Notes under the pieces: model-generated
Databases searched by the model: none
Told to the model about the DNA's origin: nothing
The model's input: the letters and a program-made list of their open reading frames with translations, nothing else
Source: Megamerina dolium
Lineage: Eukaryota; Arthropoda; Insecta; Diptera; Megamerinidae
Reading direction: 5' to 3'
Assembly: GCA_963854835.1 (NCBI GenBank)
Contig: OY978525.1
Location: forward strand, 74,569,628-74,633,627
Length of the DNA: 64,000 nt
Shown here: in pieces, positions 1-10,346 of the stretch
Position numbering within the stretch: the stretch's first letter is position 1
How the letters are laid out: every line of letters begins with the position of its first letter
Position numbers and translations under genes: made by a program

Positions 1-242
1 ATAAGTTAGTTCTCCAATGGAATATGTGTTTTAAGTAATTTATGTTATTAGATAATTAAACGTACATTGATACTCACGACATATATTTGTTTATGTGATG
101 GAGTTTTCCGCCAGTAAACTTTCAACGTCGGTTGGACTGATGGGGGCAATATTGTAATAGTAATAATAATAATCTGCAAATAAAAAAATTAATAAAGACA
201 TCAATAAAAGCATTTATAAATTATTAATAAGCCAGAGATTAA
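1..242. other. AT-rich flank, no gene seen
   Basis: No open reading frame or recognisable element was found in this short left flank. Its last three bases (240-242, TAA) are one copy of the target duplication of the Harbinger element that follows. Confidence 0.6.
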
Positions 243-266
243 TACCCGTATTCTGTAATTCAGTCT
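243..266 (+). repeat. Left terminal inverted repeat of the Harbinger element
   Basis: Begins TACCCGTATTCTGTAA and pairs imperfectly with the reverse complement of 7087-7110. It is preceded by the TAA target duplication. Confidence 0.85.
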
Positions 267-674
267 CATCTCAAGTCACTAAATTTGAGATTATAAATTA
301 GTGACACTTTTTGTGACTTGAGACGGTTTGGGTATTCAGTAAGAGAAAGTCACAAGTTCACCAAAAATGCGTGGTGAATACAAACAGAGACAGTCAGCTG
401 ATAGCATGTTTGAATTAGAGACGATAAAACAGCTCAACGAATATTTACTAATCGATTACATACGAAAAGGGTTTTTCTAAAACGCATTTAAAAAGCAAAA
501 TCGTCCATTAAAAATATAAAGATTGTGATTAATACTAAACTCTAATAAAAACTAGTTTGATCATCATGTTTTACAAGCGTTTTATCTGAATTGATTCTTA
601 AAACAAATGTATAAACCTAGAAAAATTAACAATCGATTAATGCCGTATTTCTTCACTATACACATTCGATTGAA

Positions 675-1573
675 ATGGCCGATCAAGGTAAGTAATTGCA
701 AATAAATATAATTATCTTATTTTGTTTCTTTTCTTTGAAAATAAAGTTTTTTTTCAGATATTATGAAAACAAAGCGCACAAGCAAGGAGCAAATAGAGTG
801 CTACCTAGCTTTTATGCAGAGCCACCCAGAGCTAAAATTAAACAAAAATGACCCAACATGGCCAAAAAGAATAGAGGAGCTCTGGGTGGAATTAGCAGAG
901 CAGCTAATTGCGCTAAAAGGGCCAAAACGCCTTCCGGCTAAATGGAAAGAGGTAAATTTTTAAACACTTCATTAAAAAAATGTATATGAAAAAAAATTCA
1001 TAAATAAATAAAAAATAAATATGTGGCACATAAAGCCCCAAAGGGCTCATTGGCCGAGCTTCTCTTCCATTACTGTTGTGCGTCTTAAATTTTTTGGACA
1101 ATATTAGAAGGGACCTACTTATTTTAGCCGGTTCCGAACGGCAGAACACTTGTGACATCACTTTTTCTGAGCTTTGTCACAGAGTTCTTTAAGAAGCTTT
1201 TTCATGGCAAGTTGTTACTGTCGGAAGAATTGCCAATTGCTTGCCGACAGGTGGGTACCGTTCGAAAGAAAAATCTTATCGATATTAAATTTGTTATGCA
1301 TCAGCCGGGGATTGAACCACGACCTACAGATCAGAAGGCGAACACACTAACCACTGAGCTACGGCACCCACAAAAAAAAAATGCATACTATTTTTATTTC
1401 AGACTCTAGTCCACTGGTTGAATCAAGTCCGATCCAGAGCTAGGAAGGCAAAGGCGGATCGGTCATTAACGGGCGGAGGTGCCCGCTTGGAAGAGGACGT
1501 GACTGCAATGGAGCACCGAACATTGGACACGCTCGGGTCAGGGATGCCTGACATTCCAACCGTTGGTGTCGAG
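675..1573 (+). CDS. Harbinger-encoded Myb/SANT-like protein, three exons, 3' end missing
   Basis: Three exons join with consistent phase: 675-687 (ATG, four codons plus one base), 758-951 and 1403-1573. Donors are GTAAGT (688), GTAAAT (952) and GTATGT (1574); acceptors are TTTTCAG (ends 757) and TATTTCAG (ends 1402). The joined frame is open with no stop. The product has a Lys/Arg-rich start, a Trp-spaced helical region (motifs LWVELAEQL, LPAKWKEV) and a later TGGGARL segment, a pattern known from the Myb/SANT-like second protein of Harbinger elements, which helps bring transposase to the DNA ends. Intron 2 contains the SINE at 1013-1371. Intron 3 contains the Jockey element, and no later exon could be recognised, so the C-terminus is lost or unrecognised. 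The phase-consistent splicing is seen directly; the function is inferred from the family. Confidence 0.7.
1013..1371 (-). mobile_element. tRNA-derived SINE, copy 1
   Basis: Read on the minus strand, the head (1371 downward) has a pol III box A (TAGCTCAGTGGTTAG) and a box B-like T arm (GTCGTGGTTCAATCCCC). A body of about 300 bp follows that is shared with copies at 7138, 19985, 43669 and 54078, and the element ends in an A/T-rich tail. It lies in intron 2 of the Harbinger Myb-like gene. A diverged target duplication may be 974-987 against 1375-1388, both starting AAAAAAATG. It has no coding capacity and would depend on a LINE for movement. Confidence 0.85.
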
Positions 1574-1798
1574 GTATGTTTTCAGTATTATATTTACATA
1601 TAGTTTTTCCGTGAAAGTCACCAATAAGAGTGGACGTGTTTGATAGAGTCGGAAAAGTGATTGTTTTCGGTAAAAAAAAAATTTTAATATTTTGCGAAAA
1701 GACGCTAAGAAACTCAAGGAGTTATTTCGATGATTTTTTTTTTTTTTTTTTTAAATAAATAAAATAATAATATCGTTTGCAAACATTTTGTTTATAAT

Positions 1799-3410
1799 AT
1801 GAGTGTTCAGCGCTCCCCCCTTCGGCAACGGCAATCGCCTGTTAATGTGTGTGTAAACAATAATTTGCAATCACCCGAGCAAACCCCCCCGATAAGTGCA
1901 TTATCCAAAAAAACAGTTGATACACACTGCACAAGTGAAAGTAACAGTGCAAATCTTTTGCCTGTACATATTCCTCACTCTAACACTACATCAAAATTTG
2001 CAACAACAATAAATACAGACAAAAAAAATAATTTGTTCTCTCGTGATATACTATCTCCCTCTATACCGTGGAGTGTACAATGCGCTTCTCCTGCTGTAAC
2101 ACCAACAGCTACAACATCAAAGCAAACAAATAACGGCCTTTCTACTGAAGTGCATGACCCAGTAGTTAAAGCAACTAGTGCGTTGACTAATAAAGAACCA
2201 GTTGCTGTTCAAACTGGAGTTGATCGCTACATTACTGTAGTAAAGCGAAAAATAAGTCCACAAAATTCAAAACAAATGAATTCAACAAAAATTCAAAAGC
2301 AGAACACTGCCCCTATTAGTTCGGAAAATAGATACGCTTTGCTTTCAGGTGATGAAAGTGACGAAAATATTATCTCCAAGAAAAATTTCAAACCCCCACC
2401 CATTTTCTTAAGAGAACGCAACTCAGATAAGTTAATTTCTAGAATTACAAGTCTTATAGGACCAAAGAATTTCCACGTTGTTCCTATTCGCAAAGGCCAA
2501 ATTGAGGAAACGAAAGTGCAAATCTACAGCGAAACTCATTATCGCAAAGTAATTGCGGAATTTGATGCTGTAAAAAGGAATTACTACACATATCAGCTAA
2601 AAAGTAGTAAGGGCTTAATCGTAGTACTCAAAGGCGTCGAACCCAACGTTGACATTAACGAAATCAAACTTGCCCTTCAGGAAGAAGGGTTTCAAGCCAA
2701 AACAGTATTCAACATTCTCAACAAGAGCAATATACCTCAACCGTTATATCGTATTGAGCTTCAGCCTGAAACAAAACCCCTAAAAAAGGTGAAGTACACC
2801 CCATATATAAAATTCGATATTTATTGCATCGCAAAATCACAATCGAAGAACCCCATAAGAGAACTGGACCTCCTCAGTGCAGTAACTGCCAAGAATATGG
2901 ACATACTAAGACATATTGTACCCTGCCAGCTGTTTGTGTGATTTGTGGAGATCTCCATAAATCAAACATATGCCCAAAATCTAAAGGCGATGCTAGCATG
3001 AAAAAATGCAGCAATTGTGGAGGTAATCACACCGCAAATTATAGAGGTTGCCCAGTATATACAACCCTAAAGCTAAATTTCTCCGCTAGCAATCAACCTC
3101 TAAAACCAGTTGAGCAAACTCAGATAGATAGAGACAAAAGATTGATGCAACACAATTCTTCTCTGCAATCCCAAACAAGAATCAAACCAATTCATACGCT
3201 AGCGTGTTAAAACAAAACCCACACCAACAAAGCAATGTAAATAATGAGCAGAAACACTCACTGCACACCCAACAGCCAAGTACTCTTGAACATTTGCTTC
3301 AAACATTAATTCAGAATATGAACCAATTCATGAACTCAATGCAAACAATGATGCAAGAAATAATGAAAAATCAATCGATGTTACTCCAAACATTGCTATC
3401 CAGACCATGA
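1799..3410 (+). pseudogene. Jockey-1 ORF1, gag-like RNA-binding protein, frameshifted
   Basis: Starts at ATG 1799. The first part is Ser/Thr/Asn-rich and low in complexity; a region near 2450-2810 resembles the RRM-like middle of Jockey ORF1. A frameshift near 2820 moves the reading to a frame holding three nucleic-acid-binding knuckles: CSNCQEYGHTKTYC, CVICGDLHKSNIC and CSNCGGNHTANYRGC. A second frameshift near 3190 leads to a Met/Gln-rich helical tail with leucine repeats that ends at TGA 3408-3410. In the family this protein coats the element RNA and forms cytoplasmic ribonucleoprotein. Its stop overlaps the ORF2 start (ATGA, 3407-3410), which suggests coupled re-initiation. The two frameshifts are direct observations. 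Confidence 0.87.
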
Positions 3411-5310
3411 GTTGTCTCAAGATATGCCACTGGAACTCCAACGGCTTAAGCCAGCACCGTTTGGAGCTAATTCAATTCCTTGAATCCAGCCAGATCGACA
3501 TAATGATGATATCTGAGACCCATTTCACTGACAAAAATTGCTACCAAATACCATATTACAAACTGTACACCACAAATCATCCGCATGGTAAGGCACGCGT
3601 AGGAACTGCCATATTGATGAAAAGCAGAATAAAACATCATGTTCTCGAAGATTTCAGTAGCGTCTACTTGCAAGCAACATCTATATGTCTGGAAGAATAC
3701 ATCTCTAAGCTAGTAATATCTGCGATATACTGTCCCCCAAGATACAGTATTACCGAACAGCAATATAAAGAATTTTTCTCAACTCTTGGTAGCAAATTCT
3801 TGGTTGCTGGCGATTTCAACGCCAAACACACTCACTGGGGCTCCCGCTTAATAACTCCACCTAAAAAGTGTGTTTACACCCAATCCACCCTCTTCACAGT
3901 CCTCATTACCAAAATTAACTTCTCAACCTTGCTCAATAACGCTCAAAATTAAAAAAAAGGACATATTTAAAGCAATTTATAAAGATTTAAACCCAAAAAA
4001 ATCACCTGGTCCAGATAAAATTACCGGTAAAATGATAAAAGAGCTACCTCCGGCTTCAGTAATTCATCTGATGCTATCCTTCGTATTAAACACTATCCCA
4101 AATGTTGGAAAACTTCAAAAATTATTATGATAGCAAAACCAAGAAAAGACCCTACAAAAGTTGCATCGTACAGACCTATCAGCCTCCTGCCTCTACTTTC
4201 TAAAGTATTCGAAAAGCTACTTGTCATGAATATAACTCCATTTATTAATCTCAACCAACTGATTCCTAAACATCAGTTTGGATTTAGAAACAGCACGGCA
4301 CAATAGAACAAGTCCACCGCATTGTAACTCTGATAAGGAACACTTTTGAAGAAAAAAAGTATTGCTCAGCTGTCTTTCTTGATATCACTCAAGCTTTCGA
4401 TAAAGTATGGCACGATGGCCTTATTTACAAACTCAAACTATAACTGCCTGCAAATGTCTCCTCATTGCTTAGTAGCTACCTCACGAAAAGACAATTTCTC
4501 GTACATCACAAGGATTACACAACAAATCCATTGGATATTCACGCTGGCGTTCCTCAGGGAAGCGTTTTGGGCCCCTTACTGTATCTCTTATACACTACAG
4601 ATATGCCCAGCAATAACTATACATTTATTTCGACCTTTGCAGATGATACGGCAATATTGTGCTCTCGCTCCAACCCCATAGAAGCTACTAAACTCCTGCA
4701 GACTCATATCGATTCTCTCGAAATCTGGCTAGCAAAATGGCGTATAAAAGTCAATGAATCAAAGAGCGTACATGTAACCTTCACGCTAAGGCTAGATACA
4801 TGTCCCGCACTTAAAATTAATGGCCAATCAGTTCCACAATGTTCTTCAACAAAGTACTTGGGTATTCACCTCCACAGAAGGCTGACCTGGAAAAATCACA
4901 TAGAGGCAAAGAAAACTCAGATCAAGCTTAAAATTAATCAGTTATGGTGGCTGATACACAAAAGATCAAAGTTGAATCTCGAATACAAAGTGCTATTATA
5001 TAAAGTAATCCTGAAGCCAATATGGACTTATGGTATTCAGTTTTGGGGCACCGCATCTCCCTCAAATATCGAAAAATTGCAGCGAATACAATCCAAGTGT
5101 CTGCGAATTATTGTAAACGCGCCTTGGAATATGAGGAATGTTAACATCCATCGAGATTTAAATGCACCCACAATTTCTGAGGAAGTTGCAATGTCTTGCA
5201 GAAGCTACATTCAAAAATTACACAGTCATCCGAATCCCCTTGCTATGCAATTGTTGCTGAGCACTGGTCATCGTCGATTAAAAAGAAAAGACACACTGAA
5301 TATGCTGTGA
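3407..5310 (+). pseudogene. Jockey-1 ORF2, endonuclease-reverse transcriptase, internally deleted
   Basis: Starts at ATG 3407 with an AP-endonuclease domain (HWNSNGL, MISETHF, GDFNAKHTHWGS). After about residue 150 the sequence jumps to the start of the RT region. The missing segment is present in the inverted copy at 41561-42830, so this is a deletion. The RT then runs through several frames: NPKKSPGPDKITG, SYRPISLLPLLSK, FLDITQAFDKVWHD, AGVPQGSVLGPLLY and the catalytic FADD at about 4637, then the normal thumb and C-terminal region. It ends at TGA 5308-5310. Family function is target-primed reverse transcription. Frameshifts near 3900, 4110, 4290 and 4440 disable it. Confidence 0.88.
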
Positions 5311-5683
5311 ATTTGCTATACCTCGTGACTCAACAAATTGTGATGGAACGTTGGGAATATCACATAATTTTATTTAGTTTGTAAGATTTGATTACTTATT
5401 GTTAGTTTCTAAGTAATTTTAGAAAGATCCAATAAAAAAACTTGTTAAAAAAAAAAAAAAAAAAATATATGAGACTGATGTACATATGAATATTTATTTA
5501 TTTTATTATTATTATATATGAATATTTAACTTTATTAAAATTATAAGCCGTAAGATTATATGAATAATAAGGCATGAATAAAAGCGTATTTCAATTATAA
5601 TTCAAAACTTAAAAATTTACGTATTATGGATGATTGTCAGCTCTATGTAATGGTAGTTCATGTGGATGTCTGCATATTCTATT

Positions 5684-6859
5684 TTAGGTGGTTAGTGCAT
5701 TTATACATCTTTGGCGTGATCTCTTGCCTTCTGAGTAATACTGCGTCGATTCCACTGGAGTGCCTGAAAATTCATCAGGAGTAGAAGAGTCTTCTGGTAG
5801 CTCAAATCTATTTTCTATATAAATGCCACGTTTTTACAATATGTTGTGGAATATTGCACATGCAAACACGGAAAATGCAGCGTTTGAATGCTAATACCTT
5901 AGCACCCCCTCTTTAGACAAACACCGAAACGTGTTTCTGGCCGTTTTATATATTTTATTAAATTTGTCTTCATTTACCGATGAAGAGTTAGATAATGGCG
6001 TAAGAAGGCGTAGAAGCTCTAAATGATACCCAGAGTCGCCCAAAAACCATTTAAAAGCACCAGAAGTATGTTGCCTTATAGCTTAATTCTAGCTGGCGAT
6101 GTTATCCATATGCCGGAGTAATGGCATGATCCCGGGAAACGGGCATTTATATGGCGAAAAATTAGTTCATCATCGCAAATCTAGGAGTCGGGTGATTTAT
6201 TATTAAATATTGCCACATATGTCTAGTGTAGCCATGTAGCCATGTTTACATACTTACAGTTTCAACGTTGATGCTGTAGTATCCCTTCCGATTCATATAG
6301 TCATGAGGTACTACTCCAGGGGTTGAAGATGGCGGTGCGATTATTGCTACATGTGTGCAGTCAATAGAACCTATTACACCTTTTATTCCGAATTTGTAAA
6401 CTATAAATGTTGTTTTTAATAATGAATCTTCGAAAATGTATACACAACTTACCCACTCTTAATGCTGTTGTAATGGTCAGCCGGATTGGGAAAACCAATT
6501 TCAAAATTTTTATGTACAACAACAAGTTTACATATATAGCTGATGTTTCTTGACACACTAGGCTGACTCATTGCAGAGAAATGGCTATTTCCTATGCAGC
6601 TTTGACACGAGCCATTCACAAGAAAATATAGTACTGCAATAAACTAGAATGAAAACAGAATTTAGTACATATCTCTGTGAGTAACCATTAACCTTACTCG
6701 GAGCTCAAACGGAATTCTAGATTTCCGAGTGTAGTTGTCGTGCGGTTTTAATTCCTGGATAAGGGTCCAGCACAATAATTTTGGAAATCTTAAAAACCTT
6801 CTAAAGGTATCTTCCTCTAGCATAAATGGATCCTCCGTATCCCGTAAATTCAGCAACAT
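5684..6859 (-). pseudogene. HARBI1-like Harbinger transposase, decayed
   Basis: Read on the minus strand from 6859, the start (DPFMLEEDTFRRFLRFPK) matches the helical N-terminus of HARBI1-type transposases. Further on are the first catalytic block (GVIGSIDCTHVAIIAPP, then NRKGYYSINVE), a second block (PGSCHYSGIW), the block FLGDSGYH, and a C-terminal AIFHNIL that corresponds to the conserved HN motif. In the second block the residue normally Asp in the family's HDS motif reads Tyr. There are stops and frame changes between blocks and two in-frame stops near the end, so it is a pseudogene. The C-terminal tail is acidic (PEDSSTPDEFSGTP) and ends at 5684. Family role: DDE cut-and-paste transposition. 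Confidence 0.87.
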
Positions 6860-7086
6860 TTTCCTGCGAGCATTCCTAATTACCTCATTTCATTTTCACG
6901 TTTTTTTAAAGTAAAACACAAAGCAGTTTTTTCTTCCTTCATTTTTTATTTTTGTGATCTGCTTAAAACCAGCTGACAAATTAGTGACTTGTGTTTTGAG
7001 ACTAGAGACATGAGACAGATTACTGAATCTGAAGCCAAATAATCTCAAAATTGATTTTCACCACGAAAAGTCTCTATTAGTGACTA

Positions 7087-7110
7087 TAGACTGCTTACTG
7101 AATACGGGTA
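7087..7110 (-). repeat. Right terminal inverted repeat of the Harbinger element
   Basis: Reverse complement begins TACCCGTATTCAGTAAGC, matching the left end at 243. It is followed by the TAA duplication at 7111-7113. Confidence 0.85.
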
Positions 7111-7137
7111 TAAGGCTTATTTGTTGTGCCCATAATA

Positions 7138-7476
7138 AAAAATAAAAAAATATATGTGTGGCACTTAAAGCACCGAAGGGCTCATTGATCGAGCTTCTCT
7201 TCCATTATTGTTGTGAATGTTAAATTTTTGAACAGTATTAGAAGGGACCTACTTATTTTAGCCGGTTCCGAACTGCAGAACACTTGTGACATCACATTTT
7301 TTGAGCTATGTTACAGAGTTTTTTAGAAGATTTTTCACATGCAAGTTGTTACTGTCGGAAGAATTGCCAATTGCTTGCCGACAGGTGGGTACCGTTCGAA
7401 AGCCGTGGATTGAACCAAGACCTACAGATCAGAAGGCCAACACACTAGCCGCTGAGCTACGGCACCCAAGGTTGTG
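7138..7476 (-). mobile_element. tRNA-derived SINE, copy 2, with 13-bp target duplication
   Basis: Same family as copy 1, head to the right. It is flanked by perfect direct repeats TGTGCCCATAATA at 7125-7137 and 7477-7489, the hallmark of LINE-mediated insertion. About 30 bp between the first box and the body has been lost compared with other copies (just after the GGTACCGTTCGAAAG word). It inserted immediately outside the right end of the Harbinger element. Confidence 0.88.
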
Positions 7477-7489
7477 TGTGCCCATAATA

Positions 7490-9462
7490 CTATGTTCAAT
7501 ATCCAAGTTAACGAACGCTGTAATTTTATAATTTTAATCGTAAACAATTTACTTACTTCACCTATTGGCTGTATCCAAAATTGAGAATTCTATTGCTTGC
7601 TTGGCTTCTGTTAATATAAATAATATATAATTGCTAGATGCACTGTAATAATATCAAAGCAAAATTGTCTACAATTTACTTACTTGAGCTATTGGATGCT
7701 CATCTTGAATATCTTGAATATCCTTGATTGCTTCTTCTTTGCTTGTTTTTTCTCTGTTAATATAAATACATTAAATAAAATCTTATAAAATTTTTGCCAA
7801 CTTACCAATTTAATCGCTTCAATATAAAATTATTACAAATTTTTTGACAGTTCAGCATTTGTTCATTGACAACATTATCAACCTGGTTGACCACAAGATT
7901 TTGGATATATATTTTATAATTTTTGAAAGCAAGACAATGTTCTTTAAACAAATTTTTGATTATTTTAATTATAGTAACAATTAACAAAAGATTTATAAGT
8001 TAATGTAATTACGATGAAATTAATAGTAATCGAAAAGAAAAAATACACAAATGCATTTTAGAAGTTTTACTCTCATACATAACCAAGGGGTTAATGTGTC
8101 AAAATTTTGTTGAATTTATCACTTTGACAGATTTCATAAAGCAAGAATGAAAGATAAAATTATTTTGTCATTTAAGTCATGCTGTTTCATTCGCATTCAT
8201 TACATGAAAATAAAGCAATAAAAAATATCCCAGATATATGTATTAGTATTTGTATTCAGAGAAAAAAGTGTGAGATTGTATTGGAATTTTAAGGGGAAGC
8301 GGGTAGTCAGTATTTTTAATAGGTGTGTTTTCGTACTTTTCCAGTAACAATTATCCAGTAAACAAATTTCTAAGAATTTGACAGCATTCGCTCTCAAAGA
8401 GAAAAATATGCCAAAAAGTACAAGAACGCAAAACCAGCAAAAACCTGCAAGTCTCACGTACAGCTGATATTCCACTTAGTAAATTGCAATTGTTCGTCTG
8501 ATTGTTAGTTTCTTTTGCTTATGATCAGCTGTTTTTCCTATATGCAAGTCTTTACTGGTATAAATTTTACCAGTAACAATTTGCAACTTCCCCTCAAAAT
8601 GAAATGTCATTTTGCTCTCTCAATTTCCCCTTCTTTCCCCTTTGAACGCCAAAACGTGATAGTTTGTAACAATTATCACAAACTATTGCGTACGAGAACA
8701 CTCCAAATAACGCGAGGTGCGAGGCGATGTTTAAAATCGACAACGTAGAAGCTGTCAAAATAACTTCTGTGCTATGCGTTTATACCTTTCTGTTTACAAG
8801 GACGAAATTATGAAAAAATCTCGGTATTAGTTTCATTTGTATTCAAAGTTCAAAATATAAGTATCGTATGTTTGAAAGTGAAAATTAAAATTAAAAACTA
8901 TTTAAAAACATAAAATATAAAAAGCTAATTGATCATATTCAAATTATTACTATAATTCCTCTACCTCGTTGTTGTATCAAATGTATCAATAATCAAAATA
9001 ATAAAAAAAAAAATTTTAAGCCCATTGTTTTGTTTGAAACAATAAAAGAAAAAAAAATTATAATCTCGTACTCGTGGTTTATAATTTTCACACTGCATGA
9101 ACAGATTTTGACATTTGACGTTTTGACAAGCGTTCACAAGTCTTGTGTTCTTATGCAACTGTCATTTACAACATAGAACTTTACAACTCCTTATGAACTG
9201 CCTAGCTATATTTATTTATTAAACAAATATGGTCGTACGTCCGTAGTTTGAAAAACAACAAAAGAAAATTCATAGTGAGATCGTTTAAAAAACTCGATTT
9301 AAAGCGATACCAGTAAACTTCAGACCTTCTTAAATTGAAATCAGAAAAAGATTTATGATTTTCATATAAACTCACTCAGTAAACTGGTGTAATTCAATGT
9401 AATGTAATCGTAGAACGTCTTTTGAATATTTAACTATTTTATACAATATTTAACTATTTTAT
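7490..9462. other. About 2 kb without a recognisable gene
   Basis: AT-rich sequence with only short, featureless reading frames. A small hairpin (ATAGTTTGT, 10-base loop, ACAAACTAT) lies at about 8659-8686. Two near copies of a 20-bp word, AATATTTAACTATTTTATAC, lie near 9425-9465, just before the truncated gypsy LTR. I see no convincing promoter, RNA gene or domain. Confidence 0.5.
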
Positions 9463-9813
9463 ACTTATTTTATACAACTATATACATCAACAATTTATTT
9501 AATAAACTCTATTTACAATCAACTCTATTTACAATGAACTATTTACAATAGCACTTTAATGTACTTGCAACGTTTGCCTCTGTATCGATGTTTGCGCAAT
9601 CACGTTCGGGTTCAGATTGATTTTCACTTGTCAACACTGGCTCTATTTATACTCTGTTGGCAACACCCCAGAATCTTCCGTTATCGAGATTCTTCTCTTC
9701 CTTTCTCTTCCTTTTCTGGTTATACTTATTTCTTTTTGTTGACATTCGTTTCGATGCTGCCAATAGTGTCAGTCACAATAGTGATGAGTAATCAACTATC
9801 GATACTCGTTACA
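9463..9813 (-). repeat. 3' LTR of gypsy-1, truncated
   Basis: Begins (on minus) TGTAACGAGTATCGA at 9813 and aligns with the LTR at 13705-14142. It lacks the last ~85 bp, so the element's outer boundary and target duplication on this side are lost. Confidence 0.82.
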
Positions 9814-9884
9814 CTGCCCTCCTCTTAACCTTGTTCGTCCCGAATAAGTTTTTATACTTCCCCTCGATATGGCGCAAGACGCTC

Positions 9885-10346
9885 CTAGTGCACTACTTTA
9901 AACTTTGCTCTTTTATTCCAGGCACGTTGAATACGATACACTACATCATTTGTCTTTGCCATAATCTCATATGGTCCTTCCCAATGAGTCTGTAATTTAG
10001 GGGACAGGACTTTCTTTTGTTGTGGATTATGAAGCATTACAAGATCTCCTTCATCTGAGACTGCTACTGATGAACTGATGTACTTCATCCAACTATTCCC
10101 GCTTTTCGCTAGTATAGTTACCTTCGGTTAATCTCGTTGGTGTTACGACTCCAAATTTTAAATCATCTGGCAGTCTTAACCCGTTTCCAAAAATTGCCAT
10201 TGCCGTCTCTTGGAATACAACTGATTCGAAATTTCGACTTTGGTCTGAGTGTAACTCCATCGGTACACGAAAACGACTAACCCATTGGTTGACGAATACA
10301 TCAGTACTAGCTTCTTGATTTGGAATGGGGTATACTTCACGTGGTC
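9885..10346 (-). pseudogene. gypsy-1 integrase, core and C-terminal parts
   Basis: On the minus strand from 10346, the core contains YPIPNQEAS, FVNQWVSRF and HSDQSRNFES; the last carries the second catalytic Asp. The C-terminal part (10088-9885) contains HWEGPYEIMAKTNDVVYRIQ, the GPY/F module found at the end of many gypsy integrases. A frame change separates the two parts. The first catalytic Asp and zinc-binding N-terminus are missing, because the RTE insertion begins exactly where they should lie. Family role: joining element cDNA to chromosomal DNA. The usual Gly of SDQGR is Ser here. Confidence 0.82.

Larger units (their letters stand above)
1606..5465 (+). mobile_element. Jockey-clade non-LTR retrotransposon, copy 1 (Jockey-1)
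   Basis: The 3' end is clear: an AATAAA signal at 5431 and a poly(A) tail at 5447-5465. The 5' end lies somewhere between the splice donor at 1574 and the ORF1 start at 1799 and is placed only approximately. It has the Jockey layout: a gag-like ORF1 with three zinc knuckles, then an ORF2 with endonuclease and reverse transcriptase. Several frameshifts and a large deletion inside ORF2 make it defective. It sits in intron 3 of the Harbinger gene in the same orientation as that gene. A second, inverted copy of the family is at 41561-42830. Confidence 0.88.
243..7110. mobile_element. PIF/Harbinger DNA transposon with nested SINE and Jockey insertions
   Basis: The two ends are inverted repeats that both start TACCCGTATTC and stay similar for about 24 bp. 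They are flanked by 3-bp TAA direct duplications (240-242 and 7111-7113), which fits the TWA target preference known for PIF/Harbinger. Inside are the two genes typical of the superfamily in convergent orientation: a Myb/SANT-like protein (+) and a HARBI1-like transposase (-). The total length of about 6.9 kb is inflated by a SINE (about 0.36 kb) and a Jockey LINE (about 3.85 kb). Removing them leaves about 2.7 kb, a normal Harbinger size. AAGTCACTAA-like words recur just inside both ends as subterminal repeats. The transposase is decayed, so the copy is not autonomous. Confidence 0.88.

Noticed and set aside
1152..1409. Similar small proteins encoded at 1152, 7286, 20070 and 54168
   Set aside because: They fall inside copies of the same SINE, in the antisense direction; their similarity is that of the repeat, not of a conserved gene.
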